Counted from the first letter of the stretch, positions 49,301-61,545 are shown. The stretch: DNA of 64,000 bases from Linanthus parryae (GCA_023055425.1 JALGPY010000010.1:47549863-47613862); one strand, 5' to 3'. Translations and numbers: made by a program. Notes: generated by a model not told the origin, from the sequence alone.

Positions 49301-52300
49301 CTGGTCATGGGTCCTCGAACTAGGTATAATTCTAAGGAAAGATGGCACTTCTTCCACCTTAGCTTGGACAAACCCTACAATTTCTTGGTTTAGGACTTCA
49401 TATATTATCTTTTTACCTTCACAGATCCTTGATTTCTTGTGCTCCTTTTCTCTCCAACTATTGTACACACCTTTGACAAAGCTCTCACTTTAGCTACATA
49501 TATGGAGAAGGGAGTTTCCGTGTAAACATGTTGCTGTCAGAGCCACCTTACTATGCCAACTCAAAGACCAAGTAGAGGAGTCAAGCCAAGAGGCAAGATA
49601 TAGTACATCGTTTGAAAAATAAGGGCAATGAAAGAAGAGAAGGCAAGATTTTCTCCGTTATCCTCATTTGAAAAACATCCTTCATCTGGATTATTGCCTC
49701 ACTAGTGAACTTTGTCTCTTGTTGGGAGCTGCGCTCAAATGGCCATCCGAAGAATCAAGGGAAATCAGGAATGCGTAACTTCCCCAACATTGAGCCATGA
49801 CCATTTCCCTTCTTTGATCATTGAGCCCACGCTAATATATCTTCCTGAAGCTTCGTCATAGGTCACTGTATCTCCCTCTTGGCCGTGGATAGATCTAATA
49901 GGAAGCCGATAATCAAGCCAAAGCAAAATCTTCTCACTATTTACCATATCCTAACCATGCATTTATCAGTGGTCTTTATTTGTAAAAACCTTAAATGGCT
50001 AAGGTCATATCTGCTTGCTTAATCCTTCATATTTCTTCAAATGTCTCTCCTTAATGCTGCCATGATATATCTTTTACGATTGATGCATTTGACTACAGAA
50101 TGTAAAGCTTGCAAGGATTGCTCTTAGGCCTGGTGCTGGTGACATGGTTAATGGTATTCTCAGAAAGTTGGTCATGCACAAGGTATGCTTTATCTCTTAA
50201 ACTTATTATGTTATAGATTCTCACTTGTTCCGATTCTTACTCGTTTATGGTTTCAGGAGAATAATTCCCTGCCTTTACCCAAATTGGAGGGCAATGATCG
50301 TGCGCAGGCACGTGTACTTGCTACTCTTTACTCTCATCCGGTTGTAAGTTGTCTCTCCCACCACTACACCTCTCTCTCTACTATCTGAAAATAGAAGTAA
50401 AAAAATCCAATTAACATTTCAACTATAGAGCCAAAAGTTTAACTTTAATTCTCTATTCGTTTCTAAAATAATTAAAATTTCTAGATCTCAACTAGTATCG
50501 TTTGCAGCTTTACTAGGTTATTGTAGAAAAAGACATAAGGTTTACTGCGAATATATATGTTCCCTAGTGTAGAAGTGTGTGAATAGATTGATAAAAACAG
50601 TCGACTTCTTTGCCAAGGTTCATACTAATGTCTCTAACCTTAAAACACATCTTCTTGTTTTCTTTGTAGTGGATGGTTAGACGATGGATGAAGTTTCTTG
50701 GGTGCGATGAAACTATCATGCTGATGAAATGGAATAACACTGTACCCAGTTTTAGCCTGAGGTTGGTGATTGAATATCTTTATACACTAGCAGAGAGATA
50801 GAACTGATCTCATAGTTAGTTATTAACTCCTTGTGTCAGGGCGAACTCTGGAAAAGGGTTTACAAGAGCTGACCTTGTGAAGCAGCTTGAGATATTAGAG
50901 GTTCTTAGTAAAGTTCATTTGATATTCATACTTGTTCCAATAAAAAGAATATTTTCCTTTCTGCCTCACATTAGGTCGGGACGCGTTTACCTTTAGGCCT
51001 ATGTGTGTGCACACACACACATGTGACATGTCTACAAGCGTAAACAAGACGTGTCTTTATTTGATGTCTAGAATAGACACAAATTTAGCCTCCAGTTTTC
51101 TGTGTAGTATGCTTGCATGGCATATATGCATGCTTATATATGTAGTCATACACTGCTTTAATATTTTTATCACTGCTTAAATAGCATATATGTGTTCCCA
51201 TCATCAACTTGTCATTGCCATACTTGTTTGGAGTATATATGAACATGAATACATTGACTTCTAATTTCTTGCGTTTCAGGTTCCGCATGACGTTTCACCG
51301 CATTTGGATAACTTCGTTCGCATCAAGACAGGGATGCAGGTAATAGAGAAGTTCGATGAGTAAAGCTTTTGACAATGGAGTAGCTTATAGGTAGAGTATG
51401 CCTGAAGTAGCTTGAACGATGTTACCCGATTTGGTTCCCCTATGTGGTCAAGTCTTCCCTTACCTTACGTGTTCTTGGAGCAATCAAGATGATTTATTTG
51501 CTTTTTAATCAATCCAATGGGCTAAAAGCAAACCAAATATCTCGGGTTTGTCATATTTAGCTAAAATCCCTTTTACATGAGTTACATGCACCTCTCACTG
51601 ACAGATGTATTAGATCAGCTGGCAGTCTATTCAATGCTAATTTTTTTTGCTTGTGATCTGTATATGAGTAACATGTAAGACTTATTCTTCTTGTTATAAT
51701 TTATTTCAGGATGTGATTCAAGCTGGTTTACTCAAAGATGGTTTTTGTTCAGTCCAAGATGAGAGTGCAGGTTGGTTGTTTATCCCAGTTACAGGAAGAT
51801 AAGATGTTCATTGACAGATTACTCGAGCATTGGAACTCTTCTTTTCATGTTGTGCTTCCTGAACCAATTCTTTAACTGCTTCTGATTTGATTTCCAAATT
51901 TTCTTTTATACTTGCATGTGTAATGAAAATTTTGAATGGCTAATATATAATGCCAAAAAATAAAAGCTGCATGAGAAGCAAAGTAAAAAATCTAAGAATA
52001 GGCAAAAAGATCAGTACAGTAGTTCTTAGATAAGATTTTTTTTGAATGCATAATATTACTTGAATTGTGACACGTTGTAAGGAGATAGATGATGATACTC
52101 TCTAAATAGTATTTCCTTCAGACACTATTCAATTGTGTAATGTTTTATAATGAGAACTGACAAGCAAAACTTGACAGCTCGAGCAGTAGTATAATCATAA
52201 TCTGTTTTACAAGATAAGATAACCGTATATAGGGGGTTCTTTAAAATAGATAAAATTGGGAGACACTGTAATAGTTTGGAAGTTGAAAGAGAAAAGAACG

Positions 52301-55300
52301 ATAATTTAATTGACCAAGTGTTAAGAAAAATATTGAAGTAGCATAAGTGCACGAGAAATGGAGAAAAAAGCAATCAGGTTCCAAATATTCGAACTTTGTA
52401 TTAATTTTCAGATCACTTGATTATGTAATTCTTCTAACAAGGACACATATTGACTTTAATGAATTTGTCAGTTCTTGTAAAGGACAGTTGTCGTATGAGG
52501 GAAAAGAGAAGCGGGAGAGGATTAGGGGTTAAAAATATCGAATAAGTTATGTGCGATGAACATGTATAAGACCAGAATGCCTAGCATGAGGAGGATAATA
52601 AATAAGATTGTTTCCTATAGCAATGGTACCTGCTTTATTAGTAAAAAATGAACATGCTAAGATTATTCAAACTAAGCCCCCTGGTGCAAGTGTAGCTGAA
52701 ACGAAAAAATGCTTCCATGAATCAGTGGTGTGACTATAACATAGGAGTATAAAACATTTGATGAATTAATGAATTAACTAAGAATAACCTATAGATTGAA
52801 CTAATAGAGACTAGAAAGAGATAAAACCCGCCTGGAGTGGTCCGGTGACGTCATCCTGGGCCTTGAGATGCTCTTTGGTAAAGAGGTTTGCGACGCTTAC
52901 AGCTGATTTGACAAAAAAAGGTATTTGAGTCACTGTGTTGACCATCTAAAAGACATCGGCTATTGCCTATTGATGGAGAAATCTTTTAGTGCACCAACAG
53001 AGCACTACACGGTGCTCTATAATCAGTGAGTGTGTGTCAATCACTTAAGAAGTGGTAGGCTCCACTAACAGTTTGTATAGGTGGTGCATTTTAATTGGAA
53101 CTAGAGCACCACACTATTGGAGCACTAAATAGAATTTCTCCTATTGATGAGTATGAGCTGAGACCTTGTGTTGATTGACTTTGTATTTATATATATCACA
53201 CATAAAAAACGTAGCCGGTATCTTATTGTTCATCTGATGAGCATTGTTTTTCTCAGCACAGGTATGATAGTTTCTGTAGTAGATCCACAACCTGGCGAGA
53301 GCATTATTGACTGCTGTGCTGCCCCTGGTGGAAAGACCTTATTCATGGCTTCCAGATTGAATGGTCAAGGTAATTTCTTACACATGGCAGATCTCTTCAG
53401 GTTGTTTTGTTGAGCGTTGAGCTATGTAAGTGTGTTATTTTAGGTGGATATCCATATACAAGATGCTGTATAAGTCTTTCATTGTTACAGAAAGCTATGG
53501 CCTTCATCAGATTCACCTTTGATGAAGCTCATTGTTAAGTTTTGTGTTCTCTTGGAACTGTCTATGCCAGATATGGAAATATACTGAGATGTCTTTCGCT
53601 GCATAACTAGCGAAATTCAGTTGTATATTAGTGAAACCAAGGCAAGACTTGACTAAAAAAAATTTAGAAAAAACTTTAGCTCCTGAAGGCTGATTTCTTT
53701 TGTGATTAAGCTTTGTATATTAAACCAAAAACCAAAGTACAATTACAAGGGGCATGCCCCAGTCTTGCATCAGAACTACATCCATCAAATGAGGACTGGA
53801 ATCACTATAACATTAACAAAGAGGATAGACTCCTAGATAACACTGTTTCCTTTCCGTAAAGCCTTATTAGCTAGTGTCCAGGAGTTGGTCCTCTTTGTTA
53901 ATACTGTTCTAATTTTATTGAAAAATGTCACTTTATTACCTGCATTTTGCCACCATTTGTCAAATTATTGCCTGCAATGTCAACATTTCTTATTCAAGTA
54001 CCCACACATCTAATATTTTAACCTGATCCCTCAGGGTTGACACTATTTTAATATTTATCCGTCCGGGTAAGGGTAAATTAATCTTTTTTAACCAAAAAGT
54101 TGCGTAGTATTCACTCTTGAAATATTTTGATTTGTTTTTTTTCCAAAAAAAAAAAATATGCTTTTTATGTGTGAAACACCAATTAGTGCTGGAACAGTTA
54201 AATTACATACATATCTCGAAAAAAAAACCCTAGAAAACTACAAATCCATAGGCAAGATTTTCAGAGGCTTCTCCGTTGTCATCATCATTAAATCATCCTC
54301 CAGTTCCTACTGATTAGCAGTGCCTCTTTTGAAAACGTCAGGTGCTGTGTCTGCAATTGACATAAACGAAGGCAGGTTGAGAATTCTTGGAGAGGCGGCC
54401 AAGTTGCAACAAGTTGATGATGTCATAACTACTATCCACGCTGATCTCCGTACATATTCCGTAAGTAATTGCATCTGCAGAAAGTAAAAGTCAGACATTT
54501 GATGTGTGTGGTATTTTGACATGCTGTTTCTTTCTTTCAGAAGGATCATAATCAGGCTAAGTCGGATAAAGTTTTGCTGGATGCTCCATGTTCTGGGTTG
54601 GGTGTTCTTTCAAAGGTATTTGCCGTATGCACCAGCATATACAATACTATTGTTTTGATGGCACCAAGGGCTGATCCAGGATTTTATCTCAGTGGGGGCT
54701 ACATTTTGAAGAAGATTAAATTTTTGATGAAAAAACATTAATAGTTGTGGTTATTGCTCAATTTCAGTGGGGGCTAAAACGAATTTAATGGACAAAACAC
54801 AGGTTCAAAATACAATTTCAGAAAATTGAGTGGGGCCTACATGGATCCGCCACTGGATGGGTTTACATGCATTCCCTAGTTCTGTACCACTCTGATTCTT
54901 CTCTTCCCCATCATCTTGACTTTTACCAATATTCATTGGGTCAATTTGACCCGGTGATTTAGATAGCTAAATGATGCAACTTTTTGATAATTCTTTTGTG
55001 GTGTTGTAGAGTAAAAGTTGTTCTATAACACGGTGGAAAAATTATCAAAAAAATCGTATCGTTTTGCAATCCAAATCACCTGGTCAAAGTGATCCAGATA
55101 CGAGTCAAAAAAGTCAAGTGATGGGGAAGAGAAGAATCAGAGTGGTAATTTTTGTCATAGTTATCTTCCCAAATCTCAACTTCTTTTTTCTGGTCAAGTC
55201 GTGAAGCTAGCTGCCCTGATAAGTTCCTTTTCTTCACTTACTGAAGAGAGCAGATTTACGCTGGAATAGGAGATGGGAGGATATGAAGGAACTTACGGAT

Positions 55301-56238
55301 TTACAAGATGAACTTCTAGATTCCGCATCTATGTAAGGCTCTGCAGTTTTAGTTACGTTGATCTTCTACTTTCAGTGTGTATTGAATAGGAGTTAACATT
55401 GCCATTACATGATAACTCAAGGTCCAAAAAACACAACAAATTTTCACTTTGGTTAACCGGATCCATTTACCTTGAAAGTAAGAAATTAGGAATTGAGTTG
55501 ATAAAAAGACAATTTCACCCCTTAAGGTTGATGCAAAGGCACTTTCACCCTTCTTGTTTGGAAAATGACACTTTAACCCCTACTATCTACCAAATTTCAG
55601 GATATTTACACTCCTTAATTGTGAAATGGTTAGTGTGCGGGCGGTTGTTCGTCACTATAGAAGTTTCAGGGACGAATTCGCTCTCTTAGGGACAGGGTAT
55701 GATATGACGCAATCAAGGGTGTAAGTGTTCTGATATTCGGAACACAAAAGGGGTGGAAGTGTCACTTCCCAAACAAGAAGGGGTGAATGTGTCTTTCTAT
55801 CAAACCTTAGGGGGTGAAAATGTCATTTCGGAACGCACGATCCAATTCGCAATTCGCGGGGATATGAGTGAATTGTGGTAACACTGGTCTTGACATTACT
55901 GTGATTGACCTGTAGGTTAGTGAAGCCTGGTGGAATCCTAGTGTACAGTACCTGTTCCATCGATCCCATTGAAAACGAAGAGAGGGTGAATGCGTTTCTT
56001 CAGAGACATTCGGTGAGGCCATTCGCTGACTAATAGTTTCTTTGTTCATGTTTTGGTTTCTTTAGCTATTTTAACTATTGGAAAACTTGTCCTCTTATTT
56101 TTGAAGGAGTTCCGGGTAGAATCTGTTGATAGATATGTAGCAGCTGATTTTGTTACTGAACACGGCTTCTATTCCTCCAATCCTGTGAAGCATTCAATTG
56201 ACGGAGCTTTTGCAGCTCGTCTTGTTCGCTCATTATAA
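46373..56238 (+). CDS. NusB-Sun/RsmB-like rRNA m5C methyltransferase, probably plastid, 529 aa
   Basis: Seventeen exons: 46373-46502, 46607-46669, 46806-46960, 47287-47400, 48358-48423, 50099-50182, 50257-50343, 50670-50761, 50840-50900, 51280-51339, 51710-51770, 53262-53369, 54342-54460, 54541-54615, 55247-55332, 55916-56012, 56107-56238. All have GT/AG ends and consistent phases. The Ser/Thr/Arg-rich first 50 residues look like a plastid transit peptide. A NusB-type RNA-binding domain covers about 65-215 ('[19 protein letters not shown]', '[17 protein letters not shown]'). A RsmB-type methyltransferase follows, with SAM motif [10 protein letters not shown] at 340-349, motif IV D-A-P-C-S at 414-418 (release Cys 417) and motif VI S-T-C-S at 465-468 (catalytic Cys 467). 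In bacteria RsmB methylates C967 of 16S rRNA. Plant homologues of this two-domain form are of similar length (about 520 aa). An alternative exon 13 acceptor at 54320 is also in frame, but 54342 fits the family spacing better. Rated as functional: no stops or missing catalytic residues. Confidence 0.92.
48849..49038. mobile_element. Stowaway MITE, 190 bp, in methyltransferase intron 5
   Basis: The termini CTCCCTCAGTCCCCTTTTAT and (reverse complement) CTTCCTCCGTCCCATTTTAA are flanked by TA on both sides (48847-48848, 49039-49040). Subterminal inverted blocks 'ccaag(c)attttgagaaggttattt' extend the hairpin. These are classic Stowaway/Tc1-mariner MITE features. Confidence 0.9.
52985..53129. repeat. 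MITE-like inverted-repeat element in methyltransferase intron 11
   Basis: 'tttagtgcaccaa.agagcac' at the left and 'agagcacc...ttggagcactaaa' at the right form complementary ends around about 80 bp. No ORF. Confidence 0.5.
54885..55147. mobile_element. foldback MITE in methyltransferase intron 14
   Basis: Twenty-nine-base termini beginning taccactctgattcttctct (54885-54913) match the reverse complement of 55119-55147. Weaker complementarity continues inward (caaatcacc/ggtgattt). No ORF. Confidence 0.8.
55505..55829. mobile_element. long-TIR MITE in methyltransferase intron 15
   Basis: Roughly 75-bp termini are complementary: left 'gacaatttcaccccttaagg...cacccttcttgtttgg', right the reverse complement of 'ccaaacaagaaggggtgaa...ccttagggggtgaaaatgtc'. 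It occupies much of the intron 55333-55915. Exact ends and target duplication were not resolved. Confidence 0.7.
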
Positions 56239-56325
56239 ATCACATGCGGGCATAGGTATGAGAATTCCTTGTTTTGTCATTGGTTCAGTGTTTATCAATA
56301 GATGATCTCTCTCTCTCTCTGAAGT
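56239..56325 (+). other. 3' UTR start of the methyltransferase gene
   Basis: The UTR follows the TAA. 'ggcatag|gtatgag' (about 56262) could be a donor paired with 'ccattttcag' near 57061, which would make the hAT-like element lie in a 3' UTR intron. Inference only. Confidence 0.3.
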
Positions 56326-56546
56326 AGAGCTGTCAATCGGGCCGAACTGGCCCGTCCTAACTGGCTAGGCAGTAACCGGAACCGAAACCGTAACAGTATG
56401 GGACCGAGTTATTAGTGGTACGGGCCGGTTATAGGTATCCTTAACCGCCTAACAGACCCGTGACCGGCCCGGAATTAACTGGGACCGGACCGCAAACCAG
56501 CCCATAACCAGTGGTTAACCGGCCCGAACGGAAAAGTATATATATA

Positions 56547-56577
<31 letters not shown>

Positions 56578-57022
56578 GGCCAAACGATCTCTGGATTGAT
56601 CAGAAGATCCTTTCAATTGGTTAGAATCTGTTACTTGAACAAAACTAGATTTTGTGGAATCATATTGAATATTTGACAGTACATTCCGTATCTTGCTAAA
56701 AAACCGAACCTTGTTTACCAACATATGGTGAGCTACAACAATGGTTTAAGAGCCTAACATAGCTACATTAAGAGATAATTGAACGTGAACTGTTATTTAA
56801 AAAAATCAAAGATAAAAAAGCAGATTTTAATCGGCGAGAACTGAAGTGTTTTAGGGCGGTTACGGTTATGCGGGCCAGGCCGATTAGGGGTTACGAGAAA
56901 ACACACGGGCTGGTCAACCGTAACCGCTTAACCATTAACCGTAACCGTACCGAAACCGTAACGGGCGGTTCACAGTTTACCGGTCCGGGTACGGTTACAG
57001 TTAACTGTTTTGACATCTCTAT
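56326..57022. mobile_element. hAT-like MITE, about 697 bp, with 8-bp target duplication
   Basis: The 8-mer tctgaagt occurs at 56318-56325 and 57023-57030. Ends are AGAGCTGTCAA on the left and ATAGAGATGTCAA on the right (reverse complement). This end type is common in plant hAT non-autonomous elements. The interior is full of 'accggaaccg/cggttacggtta' repeats and a TATATA/TGTG microsatellite (56537-56577). There is no transposase. Confidence 0.75.
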
Positions 57023-57373
57023 TCTGAAGTCATTTTGAAATTTGTGTTGTTCCATTTTCAGATCATTGTGTTACTAAATTGTAAAGATCTGTAGCTCCGG
57101 TGGGTGTCCCGTGCCTTTTACATCTCTGTAAGAAATATTCGTTGACAAAAAGGCCGAGAATTTGGAGCGTGAAGAAGCCTCATCACTTCCTGACGATAAT
57201 CTAAAAGAGTGTAACATTTTGCTGGTTCGGAGCTTTCAAGCTCTGCTTCCCTGACATGTGGTGCAAGGTAAATATCCCTATCTAATTAGCTATTGTATTT
57301 TTAGCTGAAGTTTACATATTGGGAGCAACGTTGTTTTTCAGGTCAGAAGTTGGAAAGTGCGGTTTTAAGCTAA

Positions 57374-57403
57374 CTAGGTTCACTCCGCGCGCGTTGCGCG
57401 CGG
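57374..57403 (-). mobile_element. Helitron 3' terminus (hairpin plus CTAG)
   Basis: Read on the minus strand, CCGCGCGC-AAC-GCGCGCGG (57403-57385) forms a perfect 8-bp stem. Then come 7 bases and CTAG (57377-57374), followed by T. A GC hairpin 6-12 bases before CTRR with insertion into an A/T dinucleotide is the defining Helitron 3' signature. Confidence 0.75.
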
Positions 57404-58107
57404 CGTGCCATTGCACCGGGCGTTGTCGTTCGGTTTGGAAGTTCACAATTGTCTTACTGTACGTGTAATTGGAATTCATGTGTTGCATAAAGAGTATAGT
57501 ACAAATTGTTTTTAATTTTTTCTAAGAAGAGGACGTCGAAATCTATGATTTGATGCAACAAATTGGTATTGCGTGTAGTAATCATACTCAAGGAAATTGA
57601 TATTGAAATTTACTAATGTCAGTGAACGTGTTTTTGATCTCACATATTTTCCTTAAAACAAAAAATGATTATATTTACAACCGTGTGTTTGTGATACAAT
57701 AACTTTGCACTTTATTTTCTTGGTTTTAAAATAGATATCATACCAAATACTTCTTTAAAATTGATTCTCGTAATTATACTCTGCTGCTCTCACAGAGGCC
57801 TTAATTGCTCCGCTACCACCAGGAAAACACAATTATAACCTGAAACCCTAATCTATTGTCAACGCCTAGTTTCCTCTCCAATCAGTCACCCTCTGAGTCC
57901 TTTTGATTTACGTTTCATCATTAAGATCTATCGTTTCGTGTGTGTTGAAGATTTCGGCGGCAGATTTAGTGGGGTTTGCAATATCTTCTCATTGATTCAA
58001 AGTGTGCATTTAATACGGACGTGTCTCTTAGAAGATGCATGGTAATAAGTTCTTTGAATGGACGTGAACAGTTGCAACGGTCTTTTCACATTCATATTCA
58101 TATATTG

Positions 58108-58114
58108 TATATAA
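58108..58114 (+). promoter_or_regulatory. TATA box upstream of the lysine-rich ORF
   Basis: TATATAA at 58108-58114 is about 40 bases upstream of the ATG at 58155, implying a very short leader. Confidence 0.45.
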
Positions 58115-58154
58115 GCACAACCAATTTGCTGTGGTCATAACATAGAGTACAGCA

Positions 58155-58583
58155 ATGGATTCTGGTAAAGAAAGTAGTGATGGTAAGGTGAGGAAGGGTG
58201 CCAAGAAGAAGATGAAGAAGAAGGTGAAGAAAAGTCAGAGATATGATAGTGAGTTGGAGTTGTCAGAGAGTATATCTTCGTGGGAGAGTTGGCATGATCA
58301 TTCGTATGTGGTTGGGAAGGGGTCGGAGTCAACTATATATTCAGATGCATCGGAGAAAGATGAATTCTGGCGGGTTGACACAGCTTCCTCTTTTCCAAAT
58401 AATTGGACCTGTACTTACCATCCCGGTACAAGTAAGAAGAAGAAAGTTAAAGGCAAAGGCAGCGAAGGTTCGCGGAGGAAAAAAGCGAATCGTCCACCGG
58501 ATGGTACACAAGATCAGGGCGGGAAGAGGAAGAACAGAGATGATAGCGTTGTGGATTCGTCCCAGAAGAAACCGAAGGTGTAG
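58155..58583 (+). CDS. lysine-rich basic protein, 142 aa, unknown function
   Basis: A single-exon frame from ATG 58155 to TAG 58581-58583. Lys/Arg clusters sit at both ends: residues 12-29 are almost all K/M/R, and residues 93-110 and 120-140 are K/R/G-rich. They give several bipartite nuclear-localisation-type stretches. The middle (30-88) is Ser/Glu/Asp-rich with aromatic residues, 'SISSWESWHDHS' and 'FWRVDTASSFPNNWTCTYHPG'. The overall design suggests a disordered nucleic-acid-associated nuclear protein. I do not recognise the family. It lies inside the putative Helitron, on the opposite strand to its other genes. Codon pattern and the TATA box argue for a real gene, but an overlapping frame (58243-58674) is also open, so caution is needed. 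Confidence 0.5.
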   Translation: MDSGKESSDGKVRKGAKKKMKKKVKKSQRYDSELELSESISSWESWHDHSYVVGKGSESTIYSDASEKDEFWRVDTASSFPNNWTCTYHPGTSKKKKVKGKGSEGSRRKKANRPPDGTQDQGGKRKNRDDSVVDSSQKKPKV

Positions 58584-58851
58584 AAGGTCTTGCATCTTCT
58601 GGTATTCTGTTCCAGTGAAGTGTAGTTTGATGTTAGGTTTTATGATGCGTGTCATGAAGTTGGGTTATGTTTAGTTTGAATTAGTTATGCAAAACTATGT
58701 AATCGTGTAATATATTTTCTCTATTAATGCAGTTTTTAATTTCAATTAATTTAATGTTTGTTCACATTGGTTTGTTGTCCAATCCGAAGCACGCATCATT
58801 TGAAAGTTTGTATATGACATCAACCAATTTATTGTATCGGATTAATGATAG

Positions 58852-58929
58852 TATTAGATGAATCACAAATCACAATATGGAATCATAGCATATTAGATGA
58901 ATCACAAATCAGAATATGGAATCATAGCA
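58852..58929. repeat. 39-bp perfect-type tandem duplication
   Basis: tattagatgaatcacaaatc... occurs at 58852-58890 and 58891-58929 with one difference. A looser duplication (gtggactg.atgtttaattgca) follows at about 59174-59235. No gene is seen from 58590 to 59940. Confidence 0.85.
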
Positions 58930-59943
58930 GTTTTAAGCATTTCCAACGATGGAACGAGCGGAACGTTATAGATTAGAAAGCAGTTTTACATTCTGAGTTT
59001 TGGAGAATTCTCAGTTTCGCCTTTTTCTTCCATTTCATTCTCAGGTTTCCTTCTCTTCAATTGCTGATGCCGTCAGAAATCGGAAATACTGGTACAACTC
59101 TGATTGTTCTGCTTCTTCTTCATATTTCTAGATTTCTCAAATATTGGTCATTCTGGGTTCGAAGATTTGATGGGTGTGGACTGAATGTTTAATTGCATAT
59201 TAAGATGGCTGTGGACTGCATGTTTAATTGCAGTGACCTGAAACTCCTGTTATATCCCTCATTCTATATCCCTGGTATATCCCTCAATTAACATTAAAAA
59301 TACTAAGGGATTTTGATGTGTGGCTGATGGAGCTCTCTAAGAGATTTTATGTCCACAAAAATTTCGATTTAAGTATAATATAAGTTCCAATTTTATGTTT
59401 ATGTTATACAAACACAAGAGAGAAGTTCGTAGTCTGTGTTGGTTGGTTTTGTTCTTTTCGCTCTTTCTTGTTTTTAACATCCCTTTCATCGATAAGTCAC
59501 ATCTTTTACGATGTCAAATGGAGCTCACTTGTATTCGTCGTTTGTCATCAGTTCATACCACCGGTGCTACAATGTATATTAGTTGACATTTTACACATCA
59601 GATATATGACGGATGATGCAAGCAATGCACTGTCAATTAGTACAACAATTTCATTGTGACCTAATAATGCGCTGTTCGATCACGCGACGTATATTACTTG
59701 ACATATGGGTTTTTTGGCTTGAATTGACCAGAAGTCAGGGCATTAGATTCATATCAATGTTATAATATAAATAAATGAAGTGAACTAACAACTCTTCGGT
59801 AAGTGAAATATAAATTGTTGACATAGCCATTATTTATTTAAAGATGAAAATTACAGAATAGCATGGACAGAGCGACGTAATTGCCATACAGATGAGATTG
59901 CATTAGTCTGTGTCAGTTGAGGAGGTGTAACGCTTACAACTTT

Positions 59944-60669
59944 CTAATTGTCCTCAACAATTAGATCTTGAATAATATCTGGAGCATCATATAATATTTT
60001 GTAACGATCACTTTGTTGAGATCCCATATATGCAAGCTGCTCTGCAACGCTGTTGTCCAGTTTTTCGATGGGGATCAAGGCTATTTTCATTCGTCTGAGT
60101 AATGCATATCCATCACGGATCTCGCGTCTCATCGAGAGTGGAGCAGTAGTCTGCAGATGAAAGATTTTGCTGGCCTCATAGTTGGAGGTCTCAATCTTGA
60201 TTTCTTTCCAGTCATTTTCATAAGCTGAATGAATACCTTGATAAATTGCCCACAGCTCACTTTCCAATTGAGTGACCCCATCAATTCTTCCTATGAAACC
60301 AAGCTGCCAGTTTTCATTGTCATCGCGGCAGACACCACCGATTCCACCGGTATTGGTTACCGGTGAGATAAAACCATGCACACTTATCCTTATCACTCCT
60401 TGAAGGTAGAGAAATAAATATTAAGATATATATCAGGTTTATATTTCAATTAATATAGCAGGAAATATGATATGTCATTGGCTAACTAATATCGTACAAT
60501 ATTGTGGTGGCATTACATTTTGAAAGTACTGTAGATACGAAAACATGGTAGGAAACTTACTGCGAGGAGTCAAAATGGGAGGCGGGAGGTGTTTCTTGAA
60601 ATCGAGTTGCTGCAGTAACAAACTGCGAGAGTGATGGACTTGAAGCTGTGGAACTTGCAATAGTCTCAT
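59944..60669 (-). CDS. RNase H-fold (RVT_3-like) protein, 187 aa, catalytic residues decayed
   Basis: Exons 60669-60561 and 60398-59944 are joined by GTAAGT and TTCAAG splice sites in phase 1. The fold pattern is clear. It shows an opening strand ending I-R-I-S-V-H-G (usual x-x-x-N-x-D-G), a G-G-I-G-G-V-C-R-D-D turn, 'LESELWAIYQGIHSA' (Glu helix), 'IKIETSNYEASKIF' (usual E-S-D-S/N) and 'DNSVAEQLAYMG' (usual N-x-x-A-D-x-L-A). Only the Glu of the canonical D-E-D-D set is plainly kept; the first and third Asp positions are His and Ser/Asn. A nuclease role is therefore unlikely. The fold may serve binding, or the gene may be a relict. The frame is open and the phase exact, so it is not obviously broken. 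An alternative start at 60715 in another frame does not splice in frame. Confidence 0.55.
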
Positions 60670-61545
60670 TACTGGTTACTTCTTCCTCGGAGACTGCTCT
60701 TCTGTGTGTTGACATTGTAACTGTTTATTCCTTGAATAGATAGTTTATGCTCCTTCTTATGTTGAATAATGGATCTATAGCTTTCTTATAGAAGAGGTGA
60801 GGTGAAATGCATGGTAGATAATGCCAGATAAAACTGGACAATTAGTCCGTGACTTTGTCAGGCAATTTGTTTCTTTTTATTTGACTGTTTATACATTCAG
60901 CACTCACTTATTGTCATTGGATTCATATGTGGTATGAATGTGTGTATGAACGACAAGAGTTCCGTGAACTACGTTGTCATTGTTCACATGTATGACAGAG
61001 GGTTTTTATTATAAGTGGTATGAATATGTGTATATAGGATGCTGACTTTCTGTGTAAACGCTATCCTGAATATATACGTTGCAATTCACGGTTTTCTAAT
61101 ATGTGCGAACTGACGCCATATCCAGAACACTCAAGTTGCTGAAGTTTTTTATTAACAGGTATACTATATTAGATGTGCAGATTATATTCGGTTACGGACG
61201 AAAGAAATTGTGTAAATATTGAATTCACCGAGGACGTTCTAACTTTATAACGGCAGAAATGATTTCTTCGTATTTACAGACGACGCGGTGACATACTTGT
61301 GAATGTATTGTTTTTTGTATATTTAAATAAAAGAAGTCGATAATGTAAGAAGCATTAGTAGTCGCTTTATTATTAGTTGCGGTAAAAGCAGAAAGTGGTA
61401 CAATTTATAACATAACACAACAAAGAGGAAACATCATTGTGAATAGTGCAATGCAGTGTAGCAGCAATGAGGCAAACATTCGGTGGTCTTTCTCTTCAGA
61501 TGTTGAGCAGCATTGTCTTCGACTGTGCATGGAATATCAATTTGT

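Noticed and set aside
54320..54342. Alternative acceptor for methyltransferase exon 13 at 54320
   Set aside because: In frame, but adds seven residues between conserved blocks where the family has none.
60475..60715. Upstream ATG at 60715 for the RNase H-fold gene
   Set aside because: Its frame reaches the same donor in phase 2 and runs into a stop after splicing. The ATG at 60669 splices in frame.
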